Source: Streptomyces endophytica (GTDB lineage Bacteria > Actinomycetota > Actinomycetes > Streptomycetales > Streptomycetaceae). Taken from it: a DNA stretch of 64,000 nt. The first letter of the stretch is position 1. Every line of letters begins with the position of its first letter. The stretch is from positions 62,001 through 126,000 of the forward strand of contig NZ_CP110636.1 in the NCBI RefSeq assembly GCF_026153355.1, written 5' to 3'. The notes below the pieces were generated by a model. The model saw nothing but the letters and a program-made list of their open reading frames with translations. It did no database searches and was not told the origin of the DNA. Both the position numbers and the translations under genes were made by a program. Below, piece by piece: positions 48,657 through 57,747 of the stretch.

Positions 48657-49598
48657 TCAGGCTGTGACCGGTCGTTCGAGCAAGGCCAGCGCCTGCTCAG
48701 GGAGTTCCGCCAGGTGCTCGGCCGCACCGCTGAGCCAGTGGACGCGCGGGTCCCGGCGGAACCACGAGTCCTGACGGCGCGCGAAGCGCTTGGTGGCGCG
48801 CACCGTCTCGTCACGCGCCTGCGCTTCCGTGCACTCCCCCGCCAGCTGCGCGAGCACCTGCTGGTAACCGAGCGCCCGGGAAGCGGTCAGGCCCTCCCGC
48901 AGCCCTTCGGCCTCCAGGCGGCGCACCTCGTCGACGAGGCCGGCCTCCCACATCCGGTCGACCCGCCGGGCGATCCGCTCGTCGAGTTCGGGGCGCGCGA
49001 CGTCGACCCCGATCTGCACGGTGTCGTAGACCGCCTCGTGACCGGGGAGGTTGGCGGTGAAGGGGCGGCCGGTGATCTCGATGACCTCCAGGGCGCGCAC
49101 GATGCGGCGGCCGTTCCCGGGCAGGATGGCGCGGGCGGCCTCCGGGTCGGCGGTGGCCAGCCGGGCGTGCAGGGCGCCGCTGCCCAGTTCGGCCAGTTCG
49201 GCCTCCAGGCGGGCGCGCACCGCAGGGTCGGTGCCGGGGAACTCCAGGGCGTCGATGGCGCCGCGTACGTACAGGCCGGAGCCGCCGACGAGGACCGGGG
49301 TGCGGCCCTCCGCGAGCAGCCGGTCGATCTCGGCGCGGGCCAGCCGCTGGTACTCGGCGACGTTGGCGGCGCGGGTGACCTCCCAGACGTCCAGGAGGTG
49401 GTGCGGTACGCCCTGCTGCTCCTCGGGCGTGAGCTTGGCGGTCCCGATGTCCATGCCGCGGTACAGCTGCATGGAGTCGGCGTTGATGACCTCGCCACCC
49501 AGGTGTCGGGCGAGCGCGACGCCCAGATCGGACTTTCCGGCCGCGGTGGGGCCGACGACGGCGATGACCCGCGGAGCGGGGACGGCGGTGTTCACCAC
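48657..49598 (-). CDS. miaA: tRNA dimethylallyltransferase
   Basis: Adds the dimethylallyl group to A37 of UNN-decoding tRNAs. About 313 aa. P-loop VVGPTAAGKSDLGVALARHL; DSMQLYRGMDIGTAKLTPEE; HHLLDVWEV; PVLVGGSGLYVRGAIDAL; then ASRALGYQQVLAQLAG and TKRFARRQDSWFRRDPRVHW are all conserved. Two adjacent GTG codons at 49598 and 49595 with GGGAG upstream are candidate starts. It works with MiaB, encoded 1.6 kb away: MiaB methylthiolates the product. Transcribed alone or with the membrane protein downstream. Confidence 0.94.
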   Translation of the reverse strand: MVNTAVPAPRVIAVVGPTAAGKSDLGVALARHLGGEVINADSMQLYRGMDIGTAKLTPEEQQGVPHHLLDVWEVTRAANVAEYQRLARAEIDRLLAEGRTPVLVGGSGLYVRGAIDALEFPGTDPAVRARLEAELAELGSGALHARLATADPEAARAILPGNGRRIVRALEVIEITGRPFTANLPGHEAVYDTVQIGVDVARPELDERIARRVDRMWEAGLVDEVRRLEAEGLREGLTASRALGYQQVLAQLAGECTEAQARDETVRATKRFARRQDSWFRRDPRVHWLSGAAEHLAELPEQALALLERPVTA

Positions 49599-49777
49599 GT
49601 CAGTCTCCCAAACATCGCGGACCCATCTCGAACGAGCGACGTGACGGGCCACCGATGAGGTCGTTGCCTGTTGCGAGGTCCCGAGAGAACCGGTGCAGCA
49701 CCGGCGCCCGTGGGCGGCGCGACGGTCCGCTCCGGGCGGCAGGGGATTTCGCCCACATGAAGAGCGTAGGAGCAGTT

Positions 49778-50266
49778 ATGGGCGTGTTTTCGCGGTTTCG
49801 CCGCCGTAAGTCCGAAGCGTTGACGGAGGAGAGCGCCGCAACGTCGGTGACGGCCGAGGCGGAGGAGCCGGCGAAGTCGGCCGCTTCGGCGGAGGCCGAG
49901 GGCGCCGACGAAGCCCGGGGGGCCGGGGAGGCCGGGAAGGCCGAGGAGTCCGCGGGCGCCGAGGAGGCCGCGGCCGGCGACGGGTCCGCGGCGGACGCGG
50001 TGGCCGAAGGCGTGGCGGACGACGCGGCGGAAGCGGCGGCCCCGGAGGTGTCCGATGACGGGACGGGTGACGGACAGCGTGCGGAGACCGCCGAGACGGC
50101 CGCCGAAGAGGCCGCTGAGACGGCACCCGGACCGGCCGCCGAGCAGGCCGCCGACGGGGAAGCGCACGGCGCGGCGGAGCAGACCGCGGAGGGCGCCGGG
50201 ATTCCCCGGCAGCAGTCGGTCCGGGCCGCGGCGGACAGCGAGTCCGGCGAGGGCGCACGGAAATGA
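49778..50266 (+). CDS. Acidic, Ala/Glu-rich hypothetical protein
   Basis: 162 aa, beginning MGVFSRFRRRKSEAL, a basic amphipathic N-terminus, then an almost continuous run of Ala, Glu, Gly and Asp with no clear domain (EAEEPAKSAASAEAEG-type). TAGGAG stands just before the ATG at 49778. Probably intrinsically disordered. Homologues in streptomycetes are named inconsistently; I assign no role. A terminator lies just downstream. Divergent from miaA. Confidence 0.6.
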   Translation: MGVFSRFRRRKSEALTEESAATSVTAEAEEPAKSAASAEAEGADEARGAGEAGKAEESAGAEEAAAGDGSAADAVAEGVADDAAEAAAPEVSDDGTGDGQRAETAETAAEEAAETAPGPAAEQAADGEAHGAAEQTAEGAGIPRQQSVRAAADSESGEGARK

Positions 50267-50305
50267 CGCCGGAGTGATTCACGCGCGTCGGAAAGACGGG
50301 CAGCG

Positions 50306-50347
50306 CACGACGGCCGCGGGGTGGCTCACCACCTCGCGGCCGTCGTG
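50306..50347. terminator. Terminator after the acidic protein gene
   Basis: CACGACGGCCGCG (50306-50318) and CGCGGCCGTCGTG (50335-50347) form a perfect 13-bp stem with an inner GGTGG/CCACC pair and a CTCA loop. Confidence 0.85.
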
Positions 50348-50441
50348 TCGTGTCCACTACGGGGCGGGCGTCGCCGGCCCGACCCCTCAGGCCCCTCAGG
50401 AGGGCGGGCCGCGCCACCGGGCTGCCGGTGACCGACCGACC

Positions 50442-50510
50442 GGCCGTAGTGGCTCACCGCCGCAGCGGCTTACCCGGCCGTAGTGGCTTACCCGCCGCAG
50501 CGGCTACGAC
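50442..50510. repeat. Two 34-bp direct repeats
   Basis: 50442-50475 and 50476-50510 share GGCCGTAGTGGCTNACC...GCCGCAGCGGCT with a small shift inside. The second copy covers the stop codon of the leftward dioxygenase-like gene. Confidence 0.7.
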
Positions 50511-51214
50511 CAGGTGGCGACGAAGTACCCCACGCCGTACGGGGCCTCCTCGCGCAGCAGCCGGCCTCCCAGCCCCGCGCCCTCGGCGGCGCCCGCCAGG
50601 AGCTGCCAGCCGGCCCGTCCGGAGGCCTGGAGGGCGGCGGCGAGCTGGGCGTCCAGCGCGCTCAGCGCGGCGACGTCGGCGGCGTCCAGCGCGCGGGCCA
50701 CCGCGGCGTCGAAGGGCTCGGCACGGTCGTCGAGGTAGCCGGGCGCCTTGACCGTCCGGCAGGCGCTGCCGTCGCCCATCACCAGCAGGGCGACCCGGGG
50801 CGCGCGGGTGGCGACCTCCCGGCCGGCCGCCAGGGCCCGCTCGGCGGGCTGCGCCGGGTCCAGGCCCAGGCCCTCCACGGGGGCGTCGGCCCAGTCCGCA
50901 CGGGAGAGCAGCCAGGCGCCGATGGAGAGGGACGGCGGGAGCGGCCGCTCGGCGGCGGCCTCCGCGGCGCCCAGCGTCACGTCGAGCGGCACCCCGAAGC
51001 CGCGGAACGATCCGACGGCACCCTCGGGGTGCGGGCCGCGGGTGACCTCGTCGGCGGGGCCGACGACGACCAGCCGGTCCGGGCGGGCCGCGGCGAGCAC
51101 GCCGATCGCGTCGAGGCAGGCGGCGCGCAGCGGTTCCAGCTCGGGCGCGGCCCCGGCGGCGACCTCCGGGACGAGCAGCGGCGGGCAGGGGCAGATGGCG
51201 GCGGCTACGAGCAT
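50504..51214 (-). CDS. Class III extradiol dioxygenase-like protein (LigB family), atypical
   Basis: 236 aa with the fold of LigB-type ring-cleavage dioxygenases. Start MLVAAAICPCPPLLVPEV corresponds to the metal-binding N-terminus, but the first His ligand of catalytic members is absent (CPCPP in its place). Only one other His remains, in TRGPHPEGAVGSFRGFG. LLVMGDGSACRTVKAPGYLD and GWQLLAGAAEGAGLGGRLL follow the family pattern. Catalysis of ring cleavage seems unlikely without change of ligand. ATG at 51214, 40 bases after the miaB stop, so probably transcribed with miaB. Confidence 0.72.
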   Translation of the reverse strand: MLVAAAICPCPPLLVPEVAAGAAPELEPLRAACLDAIGVLAAARPDRLVVVGPADEVTRGPHPEGAVGSFRGFGVPLDVTLGAAEAAAERPLPPSLSIGAWLLSRADWADAPVEGLGLDPAQPAERALAAGREVATRAPRVALLVMGDGSACRTVKAPGYLDDRAEPFDAAVARALDAADVAALSALDAQLAAALQASGRAGWQLLAGAAEGAGLGGRLLREEAPYGVGYFVATWS

Positions 51215-51253
51215 GCCACGCAGCGTAACGCCCCCGGCCCGCCGTCTTCGCGG

Positions 51254-52771
51254 TCAGTCGCAGCCGCAGCCCGCGGTGGGCGCCGGGCTCGGGGCCGGGG
51301 CACCGATGGTGGGCAGGCCCAGCAGGACGCCCTTGGGCTTCTCGGCCGGGGCGGCGGTGCGCTTCTCCCAGGCGTCGCCGGCGCGGGTGCGGCGGACCGC
51401 CTTCGCCGGGCCCTCCGCGAGGAGGTGGTGCGGAGCGGCGTAGGTCACCTCGACGGTCACCACGTCGCCGGGGCGGACCGGCTCCTCGGGCCGGGTGAAG
51501 TGCACCAGGCGGTTGTCCGGCGCCCGGCCGGAGAGGCGGTGGGTCGCGTCGTCCTTGCGGCCCTCGCCCTCGGCGACCATGACGTCGCGGGTGCGGCCGA
51601 CCTGCTTCTTGTTCTCCTCCCAGGAGATCTCCTCCTGGAGGGCGACCAGCCGCTCGTAGCGCTCCTGGACGACGGCCTTGGGGATCTGGCCGTCCATCTC
51701 GGCCGCGGGGGTGCCGGGGCGCTTGGAGTACTGGAACGTGAACGCCTGGGCGAAGCGGGACTCGCGGACCGTGTGCAGGGTCTGCTCGAAGTCCTCCTCG
51801 GTCTCGCCCGGGAAGCCGACGATGATGTCCGTCGAGATCGCGGCGTCCGGCATGGCGGCGCGCACCTTCTCGATGATGCCGAGGAACCGCTCCTGGCGGT
51901 ACGAGCGGCGCATGGCCTTGAGGACCTGGTCGGAGCCGGACTGCAGCGGCATGTGCAGCTGCGGCATCACGTTGGGCGTCTCGGCCATGGCGGCGATCAC
52001 GTCGTCGGTGAAGTCGCGCGGGTGCGGGGAGGTGAAACGCACCCGCTCCAGGCCCTCGATGTTCCCGCAGGCGCGCAGCAGCTTGCTGAAGGCCTCGCGG
52101 TCGCCGATGTCGGAGCCGTAGGCGTTGACGTTCTGCCCGAGCAGGGTGATCTCGCTGACGCCCTCGGCGACCAGCGCCTCGACCTCGGCGAGGATGTCGC
52201 CGGGCCGGCGGTCCTTCTCCTTGCCGCGCAGCGCCGGGACGATACAGAAGGTGCAGGTGTTGTTGCAGCCGACGGAGATCGACACCCAGGCCGCGTACGC
52301 GCTCTCGCGGCGGGTCGGCAGCGTGGAGGGGAACGCCTCCAGCGCCTCGGCGATCTCAACCTGCGCCTCTTCCTGGACGCGGGCCCGCTCCAGCAGGACC
52401 GGCAGCTTGCCAATGTTGTGCGTCCCGAAGACCACGTCGACCCAGGGGGCCTTCTTGACGATGGTGTCGCGGTCCTTCTGCGCGAGGCAGCCGCCCACGG
52501 CGATCTGCATGCCGGGGTGCGCCGCCTTCTTGGGGGCGAGCTGGCCGAGGTTGCCGTAGAGGCGGTTGTCGGCGTTCTCCCGCACCGCGCAGGTGTTGAA
52601 GACGACGACGTCGGCCTCCTCGCCCCCCTTGGGCGCACGGACGTACCCGGCCTCCTCCAGCAGCCCGGACAGCCGCTCGGAGTCGTGGACGTTCATCTGG
52701 CACCCGTAGGTGCGGATCTCATAGGTCTTCGGCACGCCCACGACGTGGCTGAGGTCGGTGCTGCTGGTCAT
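51254..52771 (-). CDS. miaB: tRNA-2-methylthio-N6-dimethylallyladenosine synthase
   Basis: 505 aa radical-SAM methylthiotransferase that modifies i6A37. The N-terminal [4Fe-4S] domain has [35 protein letters not shown] and [10 protein letters not shown]. The radical-SAM motif is CNNTCTFC in [39 protein letters not shown] and [20 protein letters not shown] are core blocks, and a TRAM domain ([20 protein letters not shown]) ends the protein, plus a variable tail with CGCD. ATG at 52771. Functions after MiaA. Confidence 0.96.
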   Translation of the reverse strand: MTSSTDLSHVVGVPKTYEIRTYGCQMNVHDSERLSGLLEEAGYVRAPKGGEEADVVVFNTCAVRENADNRLYGNLGQLAPKKAAHPGMQIAVGGCLAQKDRDTIVKKAPWVDVVFGTHNIGKLPVLLERARVQEEAQVEIAEALEAFPSTLPTRRESAYAAWVSISVGCNNTCTFCIVPALRGKEKDRRPGDILAEVEALVAEGVSEITLLGQNVNAYGSDIGDREAFSKLLRACGNIEGLERVRFTSPHPRDFTDDVIAAMAETPNVMPQLHMPLQSGSDQVLKAMRRSYRQERFLGIIEKVRAAMPDAAISTDIIVGFPGETEEDFEQTLHTVRESRFAQAFTFQYSKRPGTPAAEMDGQIPKAVVQERYERLVALQEEISWEENKKQVGRTRDVMVAEGEGRKDDATHRLSGRAPDNRLVHFTRPEEPVRPGDVVTVEVTYAAPHHLLAEGPAKAVRRTRAGDAWEKRTAAPAEKPKGVLLGLPTIGAPAPSPAPTAGCGCD

Positions 52772-52862
52772 TCCTCAAGGGTAAGGGCCAGCCGGAGAAG
52801 CCTTCTCCCCGCGGGCCGGGAGGCCCGTCCGCGCCCGCCCCTGACCGGCGGGCGGGGCCTCG

Positions 52863-53660
52863 TCACGCACCCTCGACGTCACTCCCCGCGAAGTCGCCCT
52901 CCTCGGAATCGCTCCCTTCGAAGAGGTCGATCAGCCGCAGTACTTCCGCCCCGAAGTACCGCTCCCGCGCATCCGGCCGGTCCCGTAGGGCGGCCGCCGC
53001 CTCCCGGACGGCCGGATCGTGCCGCTGCTGGGCCGCGGACGTCGTCGCCCACCACACCTCGTGATCGACGTCCGGTTCGGCCAGGGCGCGGGACAGCAAC
53101 TCCTCGAAGGCGGGCCGGACCCCGTACCGCGGCTCCAGCACGGTGAGGATCGCGGTGTGCCCGGTGCGGACCCGCCGCCCGCCCAGCGACAGCTCCTCAC
53201 AGGTCGTCCCGAACGCGCCCCGGACGGTCCTGCGCCGGACCGGCTCCGCCGGCCCGCTCCTCCCGGTCCCCCCAGTTCTCCCGGTCCGCCCGCTCCTGCG
53301 CCGCAACTCGTCCACGGCTCCCGTCTCGTGCCAGTAGCGGGCCAGCGCCAGGGCGTCGCGCCCCGCGCCGTCCTTGTGCCAGAGCTGCGCGCCGCGGCAG
53401 ACGAGCGCTTCCGTGATCTCGTACGCCCCGCGGTCGACCGCCCGCAGCAGGGCGGTGCGGCCGTCGGGGGCCACCCGGTCCAACCGCGCCGCCCCGCTCA
53501 GCAGCTCCACCACCGGCAGGTCGAAGGCATCCACCGCCAGACAGAGTGCGGGCGTGCCGGCCCCGTCGACGGTGTCCGGATCGGCACCGGCATCGAGCAG
53601 CGCGTCCACCGCCGCCACGTCCCCGCTCCGTACGGCCGCGATGAGTGCCCCGTCGCCCAT
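52863..53660 (-). CDS. Ankyrin-repeat protein
   Basis: 265 aa. The first 120 residues make ankyrin-type repeats: LIAAVRSGDVAAVDALLDAG, TPALCLAVDAFDLPVVELLS, GRTALLRAVDRGAYEITEAL, GAGRDALALARYW. A Gly/Thr/Arg linker (RTGRTGGTGRSG) then joins a C-terminal part without a known fold: EELLSRALAEPDVDHEVWWA, RERYFGAEVLRLIDLFEG. It may be a protein-protein interaction module. ATG at 53660. Lies upstream of miaB in the same direction, 91 bases away, possibly co-transcribed. Confidence 0.8.
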   Translation of the reverse strand: MGDGALIAAVRSGDVAAVDALLDAGADPDTVDGAGTPALCLAVDAFDLPVVELLSGAARLDRVAPDGRTALLRAVDRGAYEITEALVCRGAQLWHKDGAGRDALALARYWHETGAVDELRRRSGRTGRTGGTGRSGPAEPVRRRTVRGAFGTTCEELSLGGRRVRTGHTAILTVLEPRYGVRPAFEELLSRALAEPDVDHEVWWATTSAAQQRHDPAVREAAAALRDRPDARERYFGAEVLRLIDLFEGSDSEEGDFAGSDVEGA

Positions 53661-53793
53661 GTCTCGTCCCCCGTTCCGCGTCCCGCGCGCCCACCGGCGG
53701 CCCGCCGTAAAGGATCACGGGCCGAGCGGAGCGTAGTCGACCGGAGCCCCGGCCCCCTCCCGCCGACGCCCCGCACCTGGCAGGATCCCGCCC

Positions 53794-54788
53794 ATGGTCA
53801 CCGCACTCCCCCGCCCGGGTCACCGGGCGTCCCAGGCAGGCGTCGCGGCGCTGGTCGTGCTCGGGCTGGCGCTGTGGTGGCTGCTGTCCATGGGGAGCAC
53901 ACCCGCGCCGAGCGGCCAGGTGACGATGGCGACGGGCGTGCCGACGGGGGTGTACGCGCGCTACGGCGAGCTGCTGCAGCAGGACCTGGCGCACGACATG
54001 CCGGACCTACGGCTGCGGCTGGTCCGCAGCGAGGGGTCGATCGACAATCTGCGCCAACTGGTATCCGGGCGCGCGGAGTTCAGCATCGCCACGGCTGACG
54101 CGGTCGCCACCTACCAGTTCCGGGGCGAACCGGGCGCGGACCGGCTGCGGGCCTGTGCGCGGCTGTACGACGACTACATGCAGCTGGTGGTGCCCAAGCG
54201 GTCGGCGGTGCGCTCGACCAAGGACCTGCGGCACCTACGGGTGGGCGTCGGGACCGACGGCTCGGGCGTGCAGTTGATCACCCGGCGGCTGCTGGAGGCG
54301 GCCGGACTCGACTTCGACCGGGACATCAAGCCCGTGCGTGTGGGCATCGACCGGATGCCGAAGCTGCTGGAGCAGGGGAAGCTGGACGCCTTCTTCTGGT
54401 CGGGCGGACTGCCGACGACGGCGGTCCAGCGGCTCGCGGAGCGGTTCCCCGTACGGCTGGTGCAGCTCGGTGACCTCACGGAGGGCCTGCACCGGCAGGG
54501 CGAGCGCACCCGCTACTACCGGGCGGCGGTGATGCCCGCCGACGCCTATCCGCGGCCCAGGACGGGCAGGCGGTGAAGACGATCGCGGTGGCGAACCTGC
54601 TGGTCACGACGGACCGGGAGGACGCGGCGCTGACCCAGGGCATCACCCGGACGGTGATCGACAGCCGGGACTGGATCGGGCGTCAGGTGCATGCCGCGCA
54701 GAAGGTGGACCTGCGGACGGCGGTGTTCACCGATCCGCTGCAGCTGCACGAGGGCGCCCGGCGCTACTACGTGTCCGTGAAGCCCTGA
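53794..54788 (+). CDS. TAXI-family TRAP-type solute receptor (frameshift near 54552)
   Basis: 331 aa after repair. A membrane anchor or uncleaved signal (GVAALVVLGLALWWLLSMG) precedes a periplasmic-type binding domain of the TAXI family: MATGVPTGVYARYGELLQQD, RSEGSIDNLRQLVSGRAEFS, IATADAVATYQFRG, LRVGVGTDGSGVQLITRRLL and KLDAFFWSGGLPTTAVQRLA. One G is missing near 54552; the true tail has VKTIAVANLLVTTDREDAAL and DLRTAVFTDPLQLHEGARRY. No TRAP membrane component is near. It is close to a two-component system, and TAXI proteins can act as sensors as well as receptors. ATG at 53794. Confidence 0.82.
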
Positions 54789-54830
54789 GGCCCTCCGGCA
54801 CCCCCGAAGCGCGCCCTGGCCCAAAAAAGC

Positions 54831-54870
54831 GCCCTGGCCTGCGACGGACGGTGCCGTCGCAGGCCAGGGC
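54831..54870 (-). terminator. Strong intrinsic terminator of the cold-shock gene
   Basis: GCCCTGGCCTGCGACGG (54831-54847) and CCGTCGCAGGCCAGGGC (54854-54870) form a perfect 17-bp stem with a 6-base loop. On the minus strand it is followed by six T residues. Confidence 0.92.
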
Positions 54871-54884
54871 GGACGCGCGGGGCG

Positions 54885-55088
54885 TCAGGCGGGGATGATG
54901 TTCTCCGCCTGCGGGCCCTTCGGGCCCTGGGTCACGTCGAACGAGACCTTCTGGCCCTCCAGGAGCTCACGGAAGCCCTGAGCCTGGATGTTCGAGTAGT
55001 GGGCGAAGACGTCGGGGCCGCCGCCGTCCTGCTCGATGAAGCCGAAGCCCTTTTCCGAGTTGAACCACTTGACGGTGCCGGAAGCCAT
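54885..55088 (-). CDS. Cold-shock domain protein
   Basis: 67-aa nucleic-acid-binding protein: [20 protein letters not shown] holds RNP1, DVFAHYSNI carries RNP2, and [20 protein letters not shown] follows. Belongs to the CspA/CspB-type RNA chaperones. ATG at 55088 with GGAG six bases upstream. A long region between the kinase gene and the start leaves room for the typical long 5' leader of csp mRNAs. A strong terminator follows, so it is a single-gene unit. Confidence 0.95.
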   Translation of the reverse strand: MASGTVKWFNSEKGFGFIEQDGGGPDVFAHYSNIQAQGFRELLEGQKVSFDVTQGPKGPQAENIIPA

Positions 55089-55294
55089 GTTTTTCTCCAT
55101 TCATGGGGCAAACCGGGAACCGCACCGTGCGGTCCCCTTCGCCGCGATGATCGCCCCACACCGGAAACGGCCCGGAAAGCTCCGGAAAACAGGAACGCCC
55201 GGGGCTACCAGCCTCCGGGCGCACACAACGTTCATGGGTACCACAACTGCAACGTCCTTCGACGGTAGCACACGGCGCCGACCGGCCCGCCTGT

Positions 55295-56710
55295 TCAGGG
55301 CGCGGTGCGCGGCAGGGTCACGGTGACCTCCAGCCCGTTCGGCGGGTGCGGGGCGTAGGCGATGGTGGCGCCGCCCGCGGTGAGCAGGGCACGGGTGATC
55401 GACAGGCCGAGCCCGGAGCCCGAGACGTTCTGGTGGCGGCTGCTGCGCCAGAAGCGGTCACCGACCCGCGCCAGTTCGTCCTCGGTCAGCCCCGGGCCGC
55501 GGTCGGCCACGATGATCCGCACCTGCTCGCCGTCCGGTGCCACGCGTACGGTCACCGGCCGGCCGGCCGGGGTGAACTTCAGGGCGTTGTCGACGACGGC
55601 GTCCAGGGCACTGGAGAGGGCGACCGGATCGGCCCAGCCGGTGACCGCGGGCTGCCCCTCGTAGGTCAGCCGGACGCCCTTGTCGTCGGCCATCGGGCGC
55701 CAGGAGTCGACGCGCTCGGCGGCCAGCGCGGCCACGTCGGTGAGCTGGAGGTCGGCGGCGGTGTGCTCGGCGAGGGCGAGGTCGAGCAGATCCTCCAGGA
55801 CCCGGGCCAGCCGCTTGCCCTCGGTGCGCACCGAGGCGATCTCCTCGTTGCCTTCGGGGAGTTCGAGGGCCAGCAGCTCGATCCGCAGCAGCAGCGCGGA
55901 CAGCGGGTTGCGCAGCTGGTGGGAGGCGTCCGCGACGAAGGCGCGCTGCTGTTCCAGCACCTCCTCGACGTGGTCGGCCATCTCGTTGAAGGAGCGGGCC
56001 AGCCGGCGCAGTTCGGGCGGTCCGGCGGTGCTGGCGACCCGGGACTTCATCCGGCCGGTGGCGATGTCGTGGCTGGCCGCGTCCAGGACCCGTACGGGCC
56101 GCAGCACCCAGCCGGTGAGCCGGAAGGCCGCGCCGACCGCGACGAGCATCGCCGCGCACTCGCCGGCCGCGATCAGCAGCCAGCCGTGCAGGATCCGGGC
56201 GCGCATCTGCCCGGTGGGCGAATCGGTCATGACCACCGCGACCACGTCGCCGTCGCGGATCACCGGTGAGGCGACCGGGATGCGGCCGTCGTCGTCCCAC
56301 GGCCAGATCTGGTGCGGGTCGTGGCTGCGGCGGCCGGCCAGTGCCTCGCTGAAGGCCCGGGCGCCCTCCCCGTCGCCGGGCACCGGCATGTCCTCGGGGG
56401 CGGCGGCCATCTGGGAGCGGTCGCGGTAGAAGACGCCGGCCCGGATCCCGTACAGGCCGTAGTAGCGCGCCAGCTCCGTGCGGAGGGTGGCGCGCCGCTC
56501 GTCCTCCTCGGGCGTCTTGTGCCCGGCGTCGGCATCGGGGCGGGCGGTGACGAACTGGGCGAGCGAGGCGAACCGGGCGGCGTCGTCGATCCGGTCGACG
56601 ACCACCTTCTGCTGCTCCACGCCGGCGGTGATGACGCCGAGCGGGATGCCGAGCGCGAGCAGCACACCGGCCATCAGGACGATGAGGAGCGGAAGGAGTC
56701 GGGTGCGCAC
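55295..56710 (-). CDS. Two-component sensor histidine kinase
   Basis: 471 aa. An N-terminal membrane segment (LLPLLIVLMAGVLLALGIPL) and a second (LIAAGECAAMLVAVGAAFRL) border a periplasmic sensor region of about 140 residues. A HAMP linker leads to the H box DASHQLRNPLSALLLRIELL (phospho-His near residue 264). The N box is VVDNALKFTPAG, and the G boxes ADRGPGLTEDE and GSGLGLSITRALL follow. GTG at 56710, 16 bases after the response regulator stop: one operon. The signal is unknown. Confidence 0.92.
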   Translation of the reverse strand: MRTRLLPLLIVLMAGVLLALGIPLGVITAGVEQQKVVVDRIDDAARFASLAQFVTARPDADAGHKTPEEDERRATLRTELARYYGLYGIRAGVFYRDRSQMAAAPEDMPVPGDGEGARAFSEALAGRRSHDPHQIWPWDDDGRIPVASPVIRDGDVVAVVMTDSPTGQMRARILHGWLLIAAGECAAMLVAVGAAFRLTGWVLRPVRVLDAASHDIATGRMKSRVASTAGPPELRRLARSFNEMADHVEEVLEQQRAFVADASHQLRNPLSALLLRIELLALELPEGNEEIASVRTEGKRLARVLEDLLDLALAEHTAADLQLTDVAALAAERVDSWRPMADDKGVRLTYEGQPAVTGWADPVALSSALDAVVDNALKFTPAGRPVTVRVAPDGEQVRIIVADRGPGLTEDELARVGDRFWRSSRHQNVSGSGLGLSITRALLTAGGATIAYAPHPPNGLEVTVTLPRTAP

Positions 56711-56726
56711 GGGCCCGCGGCGGCCT

Positions 56727-57458
56727 TCAGGGAGCCGGGGCGGCCGGGGCGGCCGGCACGACCAGGCGGTAGCCGACGCCGCGCACGGTCTCGATCAGGG
56801 CGGGCATGCGCAGTTTGGCGCGGAGCGAGGCGATGTGCACCTCCAGGGTCCGGCCGGTGCCCTCCCAACTCGTCCGCCACACCTCGCTGATGATCTGCTC
56901 CCGGCGGAAGACCACCCCGGGCCGCTGGGCGAGCAGCGCCAGCAGGTCGAACTCCTTGCGGGTCAGCGGCACCGCGGTGCCGTCCACGGACACCTGGCGG
57001 GTGGGGAGTTCGACGGTCACCGCGCCGAGCCGCAGCGGCGCCTCGGGCACGCCCTCCTCGGCCGGCTGCTCCGCACCGCCGGCCGGCGGCACCGCGTTCC
57101 GCCGGCTCACCGCGTGGATGCGGGCCAGCAGCTCTCCGGTGTCGTACGGCTTGACCACGTAGTCGTCCGCGCCCAGGTTGAGGCCGTGTATGCGCGAGCG
57201 CACGTCGGAGCGCGCGGTGACCATGATGACCGGGGTGGCGCTGATCTTGCGGATCCGGCCGCACACCTCGAAACCGTCCTGGTCGGGCAGCCCGAGGTCG
57301 AGCAGCACCACCGCGAAGGGCTCGGCGGCATCGGGCAGCAGGGCCTTGAGCGCCTCCTCACCGCTGCGCGCGTGGACGACGGACAGGCCGTGCTTGGCGA
57401 GCACGGCGGCCAGCGCCGCGGCGACGTGATCGTCGTCCTCGACCAGCAGCAGTCTCAT
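56727..57458 (-). CDS. OmpR-family response regulator
   Basis: 243 aa. The receiver domain has LLLVEDDDHVAAALAAVLAK, the phospho-accepting Asp near residue 54 in VVLLDLGLPDQDGF, and the conserved Lys in DYVVKPYDTGELLA. The C-terminal winged helix reads LTRKEFDLLALLAQRPGVVF, RREQIISEVWRTSWEGTGRT, VHIASLRAKL and VRGVGYRLV. ATG at 57458 after GGAGG. First gene of the pair with the kinase downstream; divergent from gluABCD across 289 bases, so control of the glutamate operon is conceivable but unproven. Confidence 0.93.
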   Translation of the reverse strand: MRLLLVEDDDHVAAALAAVLAKHGLSVVHARSGEEALKALLPDAAEPFAVVLLDLGLPDQDGFEVCGRIRKISATPVIMVTARSDVRSRIHGLNLGADDYVVKPYDTGELLARIHAVSRRNAVPPAGGAEQPAEEGVPEAPLRLGAVTVELPTRQVSVDGTAVPLTRKEFDLLALLAQRPGVVFRREQIISEVWRTSWEGTGRTLEVHIASLRAKLRMPALIETVRGVGYRLVVPAAPAAPAP

Positions 57459-57683
57459 CGGGCCTCCTTCCCGGGTGCGTGCGGACAGGCCACAGGGCAT
57501 CTACGGCGATGGCGGGTGCGCGCGTCAAGAGCAGGCCACCTCCCGGCCGCCATCCGTTACCCAGCCGGTACGCCGGTGGCACCGCGCCACGACGGAACCC
57601 GGCCGGCCACCCCCTCCCCCACCCCTTCACCGTGAGTGGCCCGCTGCGACCGGATCGTTATGCTCAAGTTCCCCTCAGATGTA

Positions 57684-57713
57684 ATGACGCTGGTCGCGAG
57701 CCGTCACTAGGGT
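57684..57713 (+). promoter_or_regulatory. Candidate HrdB-type promoter of gluABCD
   Basis: ATGACG (57684-57689) and TAGGGT (57708-57713), 18 bases apart, resemble -35 and -10. Transcription would start some 30 bases before the gluA ATG. Confidence 0.35.
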
Positions 57714-57747
57714 CCTCCCCAACCGAGGAGGACGGAGCTGTACGCCG

